A DNA stretch of 64,000 nt, from contig PNQY01000043.1 in assembly GCA_002909145.1 (NCBI GenBank), positions 27,734 to 91,733 of the forward strand. Reading direction: 5' to 3'. Below the pieces are notes generated by a model. It was given only the letters and a program-made list of their open reading frames with translations, was not told the origin of the DNA and made no database searches. Below are positions 54,166 through 62,196 of this stretch, piece after piece (the first letter of the stretch is position 1; each line of letters starts with the position of its first letter). The position numbers and the translations under genes were made by a program. Source of the DNA: Candidatus Thioglobus perditus. GTDB lineage: Bacteria > Pseudomonadota > Gammaproteobacteria > PS1 > Pseudothioglobaceae.

Positions 54166-54179
54166 TTGACTCTGATCAA
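54166..54179 (+). promoter_or_regulatory. FNR/DNR-type box upstream of the third Crp/Fnr gene
   Basis: TTGACTCTGATCAA, followed by GGGTTT, centred about 65 bases before the ATG at 54238. An ATGTTA-N6-TAACAT inverted repeat lies just downstream (54198-54215), over the likely -10 region. Confidence 0.6.
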
Positions 54180-54237
54180 GGGTTTAAATATAAGTATATG
54201 TTAATATGCTAACATTAAAATTTGAGGAGAGTGTGAG

Positions 54238-54993
54238 ATGATCTGTAAATCAAATAATAAAGATGAGTCTATAAATTGTGCTAATTGTGTAAACAATAAC
54301 AATAAAAAAACTATTTTTGACTCTTTAAGCACTGATGAAGTATCATGCATTGCCAATTATGTTGAAAAGAAATCAACATATTCTGCAGGTGAATATCTTA
54401 TCAATGAGCATGAAGAAGCAAACTTTAGTTTGTGTATAGATTTTGGGTACTTGATCCTTGGTACGCATTTGGAAGACGGCTCTCGTCAAATATTTAAAGT
54501 GGTATTCCCAGGTGAGTCTATTGGTTTTAGTAATAATAAAGGTGATTATTCCTACTTTGTACAGGCAGTAACTGATTCTGAGGTTTGTATTATTAATGAC
54601 GCCTCTGTTAAAAAACTTCTAGAAGATCATAGTTCAGTTGCACTGCATTTGGTTGATATTCTTTCTAATAATGCCAATTCATATCAGCAATACTTATTAG
54701 GCCTTGGTAGAAAAAATGCTCAAGAGGCTTTAGCATATCTGATCATGGATGTATCTACTAAGGTCAAGCAAAGCAAAGGTCTTAAATGTAATGGTACTGG
54801 TGAGGATTTATGCTTTTTCCCACTTAATCAAGAGGATATGGCCGATGTTTTGGGTTTAACCAAAGTGCATATTTCTAGAGTAATGTCGCAATTTAAAAAA
54901 GATAATCTAATTAGATGCGCACATAAAAAACTAAATGTTTTGGATGTTTCTGCCTTATCAGACATTGGAGGCTACCCCTTAATGGCTAACTAA
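54238..54993 (+). CDS. Crp/Fnr-family regulator with N-terminal cysteines
   Basis: A 251-residue regulator. N-terminal cysteines C3, C14, C17 and C37 recall but do not match the FNR CxxCx5C pattern. Effector barrel follows (about 45-150), then a long dimer helix and HTH (MADVLGLTKVHISRVMSQF). The recognition helix has His in place of the usual Glu before S-R. It has none of the C-terminal cysteines of the other two regulators. Oxygen sensing by an Fe-S cluster is possible. GAGGAG precedes the ATG. Confidence 0.88.
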   Translation: MICKSNNKDESINCANCVNNNNKKTIFDSLSTDEVSCIANYVEKKSTYSAGEYLINEHEEANFSLCIDFGYLILGTHLEDGSRQIFKVVFPGESIGFSNNKGDYSYFVQAVTDSEVCIINDASVKKLLEDHSSVALHLVDILSNNANSYQQYLLGLGRKNAQEALAYLIMDVSTKVKQSKGLKCNGTGEDLCFFPLNQEDMADVLGLTKVHISRVMSQFKKDNLIRCAHKKLNVLDVSALSDIGGYPLMAN

Positions 54994-55006
54994 CAATCCT
55001 TGGGTT

Positions 55007-55540
55007 TTATTTAATTTCTTTGCCGTTTTTATACTCTTTCTGAATCCAAATTGATCCATCTTTATTCCACCAAGTTGCAATACCGTGCTTTTTATCGTTC
55101 TGATAGCTAAATTCTTTCATTTTTTTACCATCAGCATCAAACCAAGTGCTGCTTCCATTTAAAGCTCCATTCTTGTAATTTGATTCGTGTTTTTTATTGC
55201 CATTTTTGCGCCAAAATGTATGCACTCCAGTTTCTTTGCCGTTGTTAAATCTGGCCACAAAATCCTTAGATCCGTCAGTACGCCAAAACTTATACAGCCC
55301 ATGTTCTTTACCATTTTTGTAGTTTACCTCTTTAATTTTTACACCATTTTTGTGCTTGGTTATAACCGTGCCAGTAAATGGCTTAGTGCTATTAAGCTTG
55401 TAGACTGAGCCATTTATACTAAGTGTTTGGCTTGAGTTTAGAGTTTCATCGGCACAAGAGCTGATGAATACAGCTGTAGATATTATTAGTAGAAATCTTT
55501 GTATAAGCCTGGCACAAAAGCCTCTACCGGGGGTTTGCAT
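55007..55540 (-). CDS. MORN-repeat (YwqK-like) lipoprotein
   Basis: A 177-residue lipoprotein. Lipobox ISSC (about residue 29) follows the hydrophobic segment RFLLIISTAVFI. Then five or six MORN_2 units, such as GLYKFWRTDGSKD, GVHTFWRKNGNKK, GSSTWFDADGKKM and GIATWWNKDGSIW. Proteins like this are often named YwqK-type antitoxins, but no toxin gene is visible. The ATG 55540 lies 7 bases after the tatA stop, so the two form one transcript; the ribosome site is weak. Confidence 0.8.
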   Translation of the reverse strand: MQTPGRGFCARLIQRFLLIISTAVFISSCADETLNSSQTLSINGSVYKLNSTKPFTGTVITKHKNGVKIKEVNYKNGKEHGLYKFWRTDGSKDFVARFNNGKETGVHTFWRKNGNKKHESNYKNGALNGSSTWFDADGKKMKEFSYQNDKKHGIATWWNKDGSIWIQKEYKNGKEIK

Positions 55541-55546
55541 GTGGCT

Positions 55547-55714
55547 TTATTTTTTACTATCTTTAGGCTGTGTATCAGTTTCATCTTTCATTGAAGATTT
55601 AAAACCTTTGATTGCATTGCCTAAGTCACCACCAATATTTTTAAGGCGTTTGCCACCAAATAAAAGCAGTACGATTATTAGAATAATAATCAGTTCAAAT
55701 GGTCCTGGCATCAT
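55547..55714 (-). CDS. tatA: TatA/E twin-arginine translocase subunit
   Basis: A 55-residue protein with AGGAG 7 bases before ATG 55714. One membrane helix ([19 protein letters not shown], about 6-24) with the [14 protein letters not shown] hinge and amphipathic helix [10 protein letters not shown] are TatA hallmarks. It builds the Tat export pore used by NapA, NapG, NosG, SoxY and FccB here. TatB and TatC are not adjacent. Confidence 0.92.
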   Translation of the reverse strand: MMPGPFELIIILIIVLLLFGGKRLKNIGGDLGNAIKGFKSSMKDETDTQPKDSKK

Positions 55715-55867
55715 AAGCCTACTCCTGTTGTTTTGTAAAATAATATTAAATCATTTTAGCAACTTAAAACCCTTGTATTGCTTTATTTATCTAGCTTTTT
55801 AATCTAATGACTTATGTTGTTTTTGGCTAAAATAACCGCTATAGTAAATTATCAGGTATTTGTACAA

Positions 55868-56518
55868 ATGACAGATTGGATATCACGTTGGAAAGATGGA
55901 AAAATTGGCTGGCACAGGAATCAAGTAAATACAAAATTAGTTGATTTTATTCAATGCCTAAAGCTAAATCCTGGAGACAGTGTATTTGTGCCATTGTGTG
56001 GCAAGAGTGTGGATATGTTATATTTACTCGAGCAAGGTTTTAAAGTAATTGGTGTTGAACTAAGCCCTATAGCGGCTGAGCAGTTTTTTACTCAAAGTAA
56101 GATTGAGTATTCAATAGTTAAATCCTCAAAGTTTGATATTTATACTAATGACGATATTAGTATTTATGTAGGGGATTATTTTGATCTAGACTCTAGCATA
56201 CTATCTCTAGTAACTGCAGTATACGATAGGGCGGCACTTATAGCCTTAGAAATTGATTTAAGACAAAAATACGCACAACATTTATACTCTATAATACCAA
56301 CTGACTGCAGAGTACTATTATTAACACTTAATTATCCGCAGTCGCAAATGAGTGGTCCGCCTTATGCTCTTAGTAAAGATGAAGTAGAATTACTCTTTAA
56401 TAAAAGGTTTGAATATCAACAGTTATTTTGCATTAATGATATTGAAAATGAACCTAAGTTTTTACGCGCTGGCGTAGATTTTGTTGAAAAAGCAGTTTAT
56501 TGTCTGCATAAAAAATAA
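55868..56518 (+). CDS. tpm: Thiopurine S-methyltransferase family protein
   Basis: A 216-residue SAM methyltransferase. ATG at 55868 opens MTDWISRWKDGKIGWH, the conserved TPMT start. Then FVPLCGKSVDMLYLLEQG (SAM loop), GVELSPIAAEQFF, VYDRAALIAL and LLTLNYPQSQMSGPPYAL. Bacterial members methylate selenium, tellurium or sulfur compounds as well as thiopurines. A longer frame from 55814 has no support. Confidence 0.92.
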   Translation: MTDWISRWKDGKIGWHRNQVNTKLVDFIQCLKLNPGDSVFVPLCGKSVDMLYLLEQGFKVIGVELSPIAAEQFFTQSKIEYSIVKSSKFDIYTNDDISIYVGDYFDLDSSILSLVTAVYDRAALIALEIDLRQKYAQHLYSIIPTDCRVLLLTLNYPQSQMSGPPYALSKDEVELLFNKRFEYQQLFCINDIENEPKFLRAGVDFVEKAVYCLHKK

Positions 56519-56556
56519 GAAACTTATCTTTAATAGTTTCTTCGGGAGAGAAAAAA

Positions 56557-56880
56557 ATGGCAAAAAAGTTAAAAGGTGTAGTGGCGCAATTCGGCACTAA
56601 AGGTTACGGTTTTATTACTGGCGATGATGGTGAAAAATACTTCGTGCATCAGAAAAATATTTTTAACAAATCGCGTCTGAAGGCTAATACGCGAGTTGTA
56701 TTTGCTGCAGAGAGTTCTGAGAAAGGCTTGGTAGCAACTAATGTTGAATTAGAGGGTGGTAAGATAAAAGTAACTTCAACTACTGATGGAATGTCAGACG
56801 CCACTATTAGAACTCTGTTTACAATAATGTTTGTTATTCAAGCAGTGGTGGTTTATAAAGTATTCTTTACGGTGAGTTAA
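56557..56880 (+). CDS. Cold-shock domain fused to a membrane helix
   Basis: A 107-residue protein. Residues 1-65 are a cold-shock OB fold with RNA-binding motifs KGYGFIT and KYFVHQ. A C-terminal hydrophobic helix (IRTLFTIMFVIQAVVVYKVFF) anchors it in the inner membrane. It could bind RNA at the membrane. GGGAGAG precedes the ATG, and the TAA shares a base with the next ATG (TAATG). Confidence 0.85.
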   Translation: MAKKLKGVVAQFGTKGYGFITGDDGEKYFVHQKNIFNKSRLKANTRVVFAAESSEKGLVATNVELEGGKIKVTSTTDGMSDATIRTLFTIMFVIQAVVVYKVFFTVS

Positions 56881-57485
56881 TGAAAAAACTAGCGTTATTA
56901 GTATTATTACCTCTGTTTATTAGTGGGTGTTTTTCAACGCCAGCGATTACAGTTAACAATATCTGTAATCTAATGGATGAAGAGGTGAGCTGGTATCGCT
57001 CGGTCAAAGCCGCAGAAAAGAAATACGGCGCCCCAGTATATGTTGCGCTTGCAATTATGTATCAAGAGTCACACTTTGCTTCAGATGCCAAACCACCAAG
57101 AGAAAAGTTATTTGGTGTAGTGCCTTGGTTTAGACCTACTACAGCATATGGTTTTGCTCAGGTTAAAGATGAGACCTGGGAATGGTATCAACTAAAAACT
57201 GGTAATTATGACGCTGATCGTGATGATTTCGATGATGCGGCTGATTTTGTTGGCTGGTATATTAATCAATCAAAAAAGCGCGCAGGTATTGCTAAATCTG
57301 ATGCTTACAATCAATATCTTGCTTACCATGAGGGTCATGGCGGGTTTAACAAAAAATCATACAATTCCAAGCCGTGGTTGATAAAGGTTGCTCGTAATGT
57401 AGATGAAAATGCTAATCGTTATAAGCGTCAGCTTAACCAATGTGCCTCTGAACTAAATAGTAATAGTATTTGGAAGTTGTTCTAA
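56880..57485 (+). CDS. Lytic transglycosylase-like lipoprotein
   Basis: A 201-residue lipoprotein (lipobox ISGC, C17). The SLT-like core has ALAIMYQESHF with the probable catalytic Glu, TTAYGFAQVKDETWEWY and YHEGHGGF. It would cleave or remodel peptidoglycan from the outer membrane. It overlaps the cold-shock gene by one base. Confidence 0.85.
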   Translation: MKKLALLVLLPLFISGCFSTPAITVNNICNLMDEEVSWYRSVKAAEKKYGAPVYVALAIMYQESHFASDAKPPREKLFGVVPWFRPTTAYGFAQVKDETWEWYQLKTGNYDADRDDFDDAADFVGWYINQSKKRAGIAKSDAYNQYLAYHEGHGGFNKKSYNSKPWLIKVARNVDENANRYKRQLNQCASELNSNSIWKLF

Positions 57486-57524
57486 TATTTACTTAATTAG
57501 TTTTATTAATAATTTCTTAATTTT

Positions 57525-57821
57525 ATGTGGATAAAAGCTCTTGACCAAGCACCAAAAGAAGGCACAATGGCTGCTCTTGAAGTCGAGGGTAGAAAAATAT
57601 TTGTAACCCTTAATAATGGCCAATTGTATTGTGCTGAAAACCGTTGTCCTCATGAAGAGATTGAGCTAACACTAGGCTGTTTGAAAGGCAATAGTGTGGT
57701 TTGCTCATTGCATGGATTTAGCTTTGATTTAGCTACAGGTAATAGTTCTGAAGAGGGTGTTGATAATATGCTAACTTTTCCAATTAAGCAGAAAAATAAT
57801 AAAATTTATATAGAGGTTTAA
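57525..57821 (+). CDS. Rieske-type ferredoxin (NirD-like)
   Basis: A 98-residue protein with the Rieske [2Fe-2S] ligands C41-P-H43 and C60-S-L-H63. The short length and WIKALDQAPKEGT start resemble NirD or small Rieske ferredoxins. nirB lacks an adjacent nirD, so this could serve NirB although it lies 20 kb away. The alternative is electron supply to a neighbouring oxygenase, none of which is seen. The stop is one base before the next ATG. Confidence 0.88.
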   Translation: MWIKALDQAPKEGTMAALEVEGRKIFVTLNNGQLYCAENRCPHEEIELTLGCLKGNSVVCSLHGFSFDLATGNSSEEGVDNMLTFPIKQKNNKIYIEV

Positions 57822-57822
57822 A

Positions 57823-58893
57823 ATGACTACTGATTCTCAAGTGTTAATGAAGTCTATTATTCAGCGTATTGCTACCGGACCAGAATTAAGTAAGGATCTA
57901 GAATTTGAAGAAACCAAGGCCGGCATGCAAGCTATTTTGCGTGGTGAAATTGACGATGTTCAGTCGGCTATTTTCTTTATTGCATTGCGCATGAAGCGTG
58001 AAACACGTGAAGAGAATGAAGGCATCTTGGCAGCTATTTTGGCTGAAAGCGATAATCAGGCAGTAGATGTTGAAGATCTGGTAGATGTTGGCGATCCATA
58101 TAGTGGTTATAATCGATCTATCCCTATTTCATCATTTTTGCCTGTTGTTTTAGCTGAGCTTGGACTGCCAAGCGTGATTCATGGTCTGAATTCGGTTAGC
58201 CCTAAATTTGGATTAACACATAGGCATATTTTTCAATCAATGGGTTTGAACGTGGATTGTTCAACAATACAAGCAAAAGCAAGATTAGAGGATAATTCTA
58301 TTGGCTGGAGTTATATCGATCAAAAAAATTATTGTAAGGGTCTGTATGACTTGGTGCCACTACGTAATAGAATTATTAAGCGTACAGTTATTAATACGGT
58401 AGAAACTTTAATTACCCCGTTACGCGGTAAAAAAACCCACAGTGTATTGGGCTATGTGCATAAGCCTTACCCACCAAAATATGCTGCCCTGGTTAAGGCA
58501 TCAGGCGTGGAAACAGCTTTGTTAATCCGTGGTGTTGAAGGTGGTGTGGTTCCATCGTTACGTCAAAAAGGTTTAATGGTTTCTTATGAGGGGACTGATG
58601 AAATAGATCGTGTTGATATTGAACCAACCTCTTTAGGCATTGAGCAAGATATGCGTGCTATTTCATTCCCATCAGGGATGGATGTTCATAATGACATTCC
58701 TGCGCTTGCAGAACATACTGTTAAATTAGGCAAGGCGGCGTTGTCAGGAGAGAAGGGTATGTTTTATGATGGCTTGGTGTTGTCAGCCTCATTAGTTTTA
58801 TGGCATACTAAAAAATTTGCTAAATTAAAGGACGCAGAGCAAATGGTTCGTAATGTGCTTGATTCTGGAAAAATTCTAGCTAGATTAAAGTAA
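57823..58893 (+). CDS. TrpD2/YbiB-family glycosyltransferase-like protein
   Basis: A 356-residue member of the anthranilate phosphoribosyltransferase fold. GEIDDVQSAIFFIALRMKRET, VGDPYSGYNRSIPISSFLPVV, HGLNSVSPKFGLTHRHIF and VLGYVHKPYPPKYA match the YbiB/TrpD2 group, which binds nucleic acid rather than making Trp. True TrpD residues for phosphoribosyl diphosphate (GTGGD) are replaced. Co-transcribed with the Rieske gene one base upstream. Confidence 0.82.
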   Translation: MTTDSQVLMKSIIQRIATGPELSKDLEFEETKAGMQAILRGEIDDVQSAIFFIALRMKRETREENEGILAAILAESDNQAVDVEDLVDVGDPYSGYNRSIPISSFLPVVLAELGLPSVIHGLNSVSPKFGLTHRHIFQSMGLNVDCSTIQAKARLEDNSIGWSYIDQKNYCKGLYDLVPLRNRIIKRTVINTVETLITPLRGKKTHSVLGYVHKPYPPKYAALVKASGVETALLIRGVEGGVVPSLRQKGLMVSYEGTDEIDRVDIEPTSLGIEQDMRAISFPSGMDVHNDIPALAEHTVKLGKAALSGEKGMFYDGLVLSASLVLWHTKKFAKLKDAEQMVRNVLDSGKILARLK

Positions 58894-59048
58894 ATTATTT
58901 GTTTGTTAATATAAAGTATTTACTAAACAAATATTCTGTTGTTTCAATGAATTAATACTATTTTACTGCTAGTGGGATTTATTTCAATTTAGCTGTTGAA
59001 ATTGTAATTTTTTAGGGGTAAGATGCTTATCAGATATTCTGGGGAATA

Positions 59049-60563
59049 ATGCAAACGTCTGACACTTTTAATACTATTTTAAACTTAATGCCAATTTTGT
59101 TTATTTGGTTTTTTGGTTTGATTTTTGCCATTATTGTTATTACGTTTATATTCGACACTACCCAGAGTAAAAATGCAGTTTTAAAAAACTATCCGGTTAT
59201 TGGACATTTTCGATATTTATTCAGTAATTTAGGTGAGTTTTTTCGTCAATATTTCTTTGCAATGGATCGTGAAGAGATGCCGTTTAACCGTGCAGAGCGT
59301 GATTGGGTTAATCGCGCTTCAAAAGGTAATAATAGCACCATTGCATTCGGTTCCACCAAAAACCTCAGTGCCCCTGGAACTAGTATCTTTATCAACTGTC
59401 CATTCCCAACCTTGGATAGTGATGTGGTAGAAAACAAAACCGTTACTATTGGTGAAGGTTATAGTGACAACCCTTACACTGCTAAATCAATTTTTAATAT
59501 CTCTGGTATGAGTTATGGTGCGATTTCCAAGCCAGCAATATTAGCGCTTTCAAAAGGTGCAAAAATGGCTGAATGCTGGATGAATACTGGCGAAGGTGGT
59601 TTGAGTTCTTATCATCTTGAAAGTGGTGCAGATCTGGTATTTCAAATTGGTACGGCTAAGTATGGTGTTAGAAATTCTGATGGCAGTTTAAATGATGAGA
59701 AGCTGGCTAAAATCGCTGAGTATGATCAGGTTAAAATGTTTGAGCTTAAGATTTCTCAAGGAGCCAAGCCTGGCAAAGGTGGAATCTTACCAGGCATTAA
59801 AGTAACAACTGAAATTTCAGGCATTCGAGGTATTCCAAAAGGAAAAGATTCGGTTTCTCCTAATCGTCATATAGAAATATCAAACGACAGTGAGCTACTA
59901 GATATGATTAATCATATTCGTAATATCACTAAAAAGCCAGTTGGTTTTAAAATAGTGATTGGACACATTAAATGGTTAGATGGTTTTCTAAACGAGGTCA
60001 ATGTTAGAGGAGTTGACTCAGCCCCAGATTTTATTACTGTTGATGGTGGTGATGGTGGTGCTGGCGCCTCGCCTATGGCGTTGATGGATAATGTTGGTTT
60101 ATCACTTAAAGAGTCACTACCCCTTGTTGTAGACAATATTATGCAAAACGGTTTAGAGGATAGAGTTAAAGTAGTTGCTTCTGGCAAGATGATTACTCCA
60201 GCAGATATGGCTTGGGCTATTTGTGCTGGTGCTGATTTTGTAACTTCTGCAAGAGGTTTTATGTTTGCCATTGGTTGTATTCAGTCTTTAAAGTGTAATA
60301 AAAACACTTGTCCAACTGGAATTACCACGCATAATAAAAGGTTGCAAAAAGGGTTAAACCCTGAAAGTAAGGCAGAAAAAGTTAAAAATTATGTTCATAA
60401 TATGATCAACATAGTTGAGACTATTGCCCACTCTTGTGGCGTAAAAGAAGTAAGAAGCCTAAACCGAACCCACATTAGAATTGTACAAAATAATGGAAAA
60501 TCCATACCTATGAATGAACTATACCCAACCTGTCCGGAAAGAGAAAACAATGAAAGCATCTGA
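59049..60563 (+). CDS. FMN-binding glutamate synthase-like protein, membrane-anchored
   Basis: A 504-residue protein with one N-terminal membrane helix (MPILFIWFFGLIFAIIVITF). The rest is the glutamate synthase FMN/barrel domain: NISGMSYGAISKPAI, NTGEGGLSSYH, QGAKPGKGGILPG, TVDGGDGGAGASP and CNKNTCPTGITTHN. No amidotransferase domain is present. Such stand-alone proteins have unclear substrates. The stop overlaps the next gene's start by 14 bases. A 155-base A/T-rich gap with a weak ATTTGTTT hairpin precedes it. Confidence 0.88.
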   Translation: MQTSDTFNTILNLMPILFIWFFGLIFAIIVITFIFDTTQSKNAVLKNYPVIGHFRYLFSNLGEFFRQYFFAMDREEMPFNRAERDWVNRASKGNNSTIAFGSTKNLSAPGTSIFINCPFPTLDSDVVENKTVTIGEGYSDNPYTAKSIFNISGMSYGAISKPAILALSKGAKMAECWMNTGEGGLSSYHLESGADLVFQIGTAKYGVRNSDGSLNDEKLAKIAEYDQVKMFELKISQGAKPGKGGILPGIKVTTEISGIRGIPKGKDSVSPNRHIEISNDSELLDMINHIRNITKKPVGFKIVIGHIKWLDGFLNEVNVRGVDSAPDFITVDGGDGGAGASPMALMDNVGLSLKESLPLVVDNIMQNGLEDRVKVVASGKMITPADMAWAICAGADFVTSARGFMFAIGCIQSLKCNKNTCPTGITTHNKRLQKGLNPESKAEKVKNYVHNMINIVETIAHSCGVKEVRSLNRTHIRIVQNNGKSIPMNELYPTCPERENNESI

Positions 60564-62187
60564 TCTATTTATTAAGGCACTTGAAAACGAAGGGGTTGAA
60601 TATATTTTTGGTATTCCTGGTGAGGAGAATCTTGACATGTTGGACTCTCTTAGGGGTTCAAAAATAAAGTTTATTTTAACCAGACATGAGCAAGCAGCTG
60701 CTTTTATGGCAGCCACTTATGGTCGACTAACCGGTAGAGCTGGCGTTTGTTTGTCCACATTAGGCCCTGGTGCAACTAATTTAGTAACTGCAATTGCTTA
60801 TGCACAATTGGGTGGTATGCCGCTAGTAGTTATTACTGGACAAAAGCCAATTAAGGCCGGATTACAAGGTAAGTTTCAAATGTTGGATATTGTTAGAATG
60901 ATGGAACCACTGGTTAAAGACTCTGATCAAATAGTTTATGGTCGACAAATTCCTGCTTTGGTTCGAGGGGCGTTCCGTATTGCAGAAGAGGAGCGTCCAG
61001 GAGCGGTGCATTTGGAGTTGCCTGAAGATATTGCCGGAGAAGAAGTTGAAAATGACACTGTATTTCCAAGGCAAACAATCCACAGAGTTTTTGCCAGTGA
61101 TAGAGCCATTGAGAATGCAGTAGAAGCAATTACTAATGCTAAGCGACCTTTGTTATTAGTAGGAGCGGGTGCAAATCGTAAACGAGTAAGACAACCTCTT
61201 TCAGATTTTGTAAATAAGACCGGTATTATGTTTTTTAATACACAAATGGGAAAAGGAGTATTAAGCGGGGACGACTCCCATTTTATTGGAACAGCGGCAT
61301 TTTCTTCGAAGGATTATGTGCATGAGGCTATTAAAAAAGCTGATTTAATTATTAATGTGGGTCATGATTTAATTGAAAAACCACCTTTTGTAATGAAGGG
61401 TCAAAATCAGAAAGTTGTTCATATTAATTTTCATTCAGCTCAAATTAAAGATATTTATTATCCGCAAGTTGAGGTGGTTGGTAATATTAGTAATTCAATG
61501 GATAGGATTACCGATGCACTTGATGAGTGTTTTGCTTGTAATAGAGAATGGGTTAAGCCAATTCGTGAAAGAATAAGGGCTGCCATTCATGCCTTGGACA
61601 ATGACACTTCATTTCCAATGCTGCCACAACGAGTGGTAGCTGATGTGCGTAAGGTTTTGGATGATGACGGTATTGTTTCATTGGACAATGGTATGTTTAA
61701 GCTCTGGTTCGCAAGACACTATCACACACATCATCCAAATACATTGCTATTAGATAACGCCTTGGCAACAATGGGTGCGGGCTTGCCAGCTGCAATGGCT
61801 TGTGCACTGATGTATCCAGAGCGTCAAGTAGTTGCCGTGTGTGGTGATGGTGGATTTATGATGAATTCACAAGAGCTAGAAACAGCTGTTCGTTTAAAGT
61901 TAAATATGATTACTATTATTTTTAATGATAGTGCTTATGGCATGATTAAATGGAAGCAAGCTGGTCAGGGGTTAGCTGATTTTGCACTAGATTTTAACAA
62001 TCCAGACTTTGTTATGTATGCACAAAGTTATGGCGCCATTGGTCATAGAATCTCTGCGAGTGATGAGCTAATACCAACTATGGAAAAAGCATTTTCTGAT
62101 GGTGGTGTACATGTGATTGATTTGCCAGTTGACTATTCTCAAAATACTAAAACACTTTTAAATGATTTGAAACAATTTGGTAATTAG
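60550..62187 (+). CDS. ThDP-dependent acetolactate-synthase-like enzyme
   Basis: A 545-residue protein of the IlvB type. ATG at 60550 is preferred, with GGAAAGAG upstream. Visible: the catalytic Glu segment LTRHEQAAAFMAATYGRLTG, CLSTLGPGATNL, TGQKPIKAGLQGKFQ, and the ThDP motif GDGGFMMNSQELETAVR. No small regulatory subunit gene adjoins, so catabolic or another pyruvate-type carboligation is possible. It shares an operon with the glutamate-synthase-like gene and aldehyde dehydrogenase. Confidence 0.88.
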   Translation: MKASDLFIKALENEGVEYIFGIPGEENLDMLDSLRGSKIKFILTRHEQAAAFMAATYGRLTGRAGVCLSTLGPGATNLVTAIAYAQLGGMPLVVITGQKPIKAGLQGKFQMLDIVRMMEPLVKDSDQIVYGRQIPALVRGAFRIAEEERPGAVHLELPEDIAGEEVENDTVFPRQTIHRVFASDRAIENAVEAITNAKRPLLLVGAGANRKRVRQPLSDFVNKTGIMFFNTQMGKGVLSGDDSHFIGTAAFSSKDYVHEAIKKADLIINVGHDLIEKPPFVMKGQNQKVVHINFHSAQIKDIYYPQVEVVGNISNSMDRITDALDECFACNREWVKPIRERIRAAIHALDNDTSFPMLPQRVVADVRKVLDDDGIVSLDNGMFKLWFARHYHTHHPNTLLLDNALATMGAGLPAAMACALMYPERQVVAVCGDGGFMMNSQELETAVRLKLNMITIIFNDSAYGMIKWKQAGQGLADFALDFNNPDFVMYAQSYGAIGHRISASDELIPTMEKAFSDGGVHVIDLPVDYSQNTKTLLNDLKQFGN

Positions 62188-62196
62188 GATGTTGAT

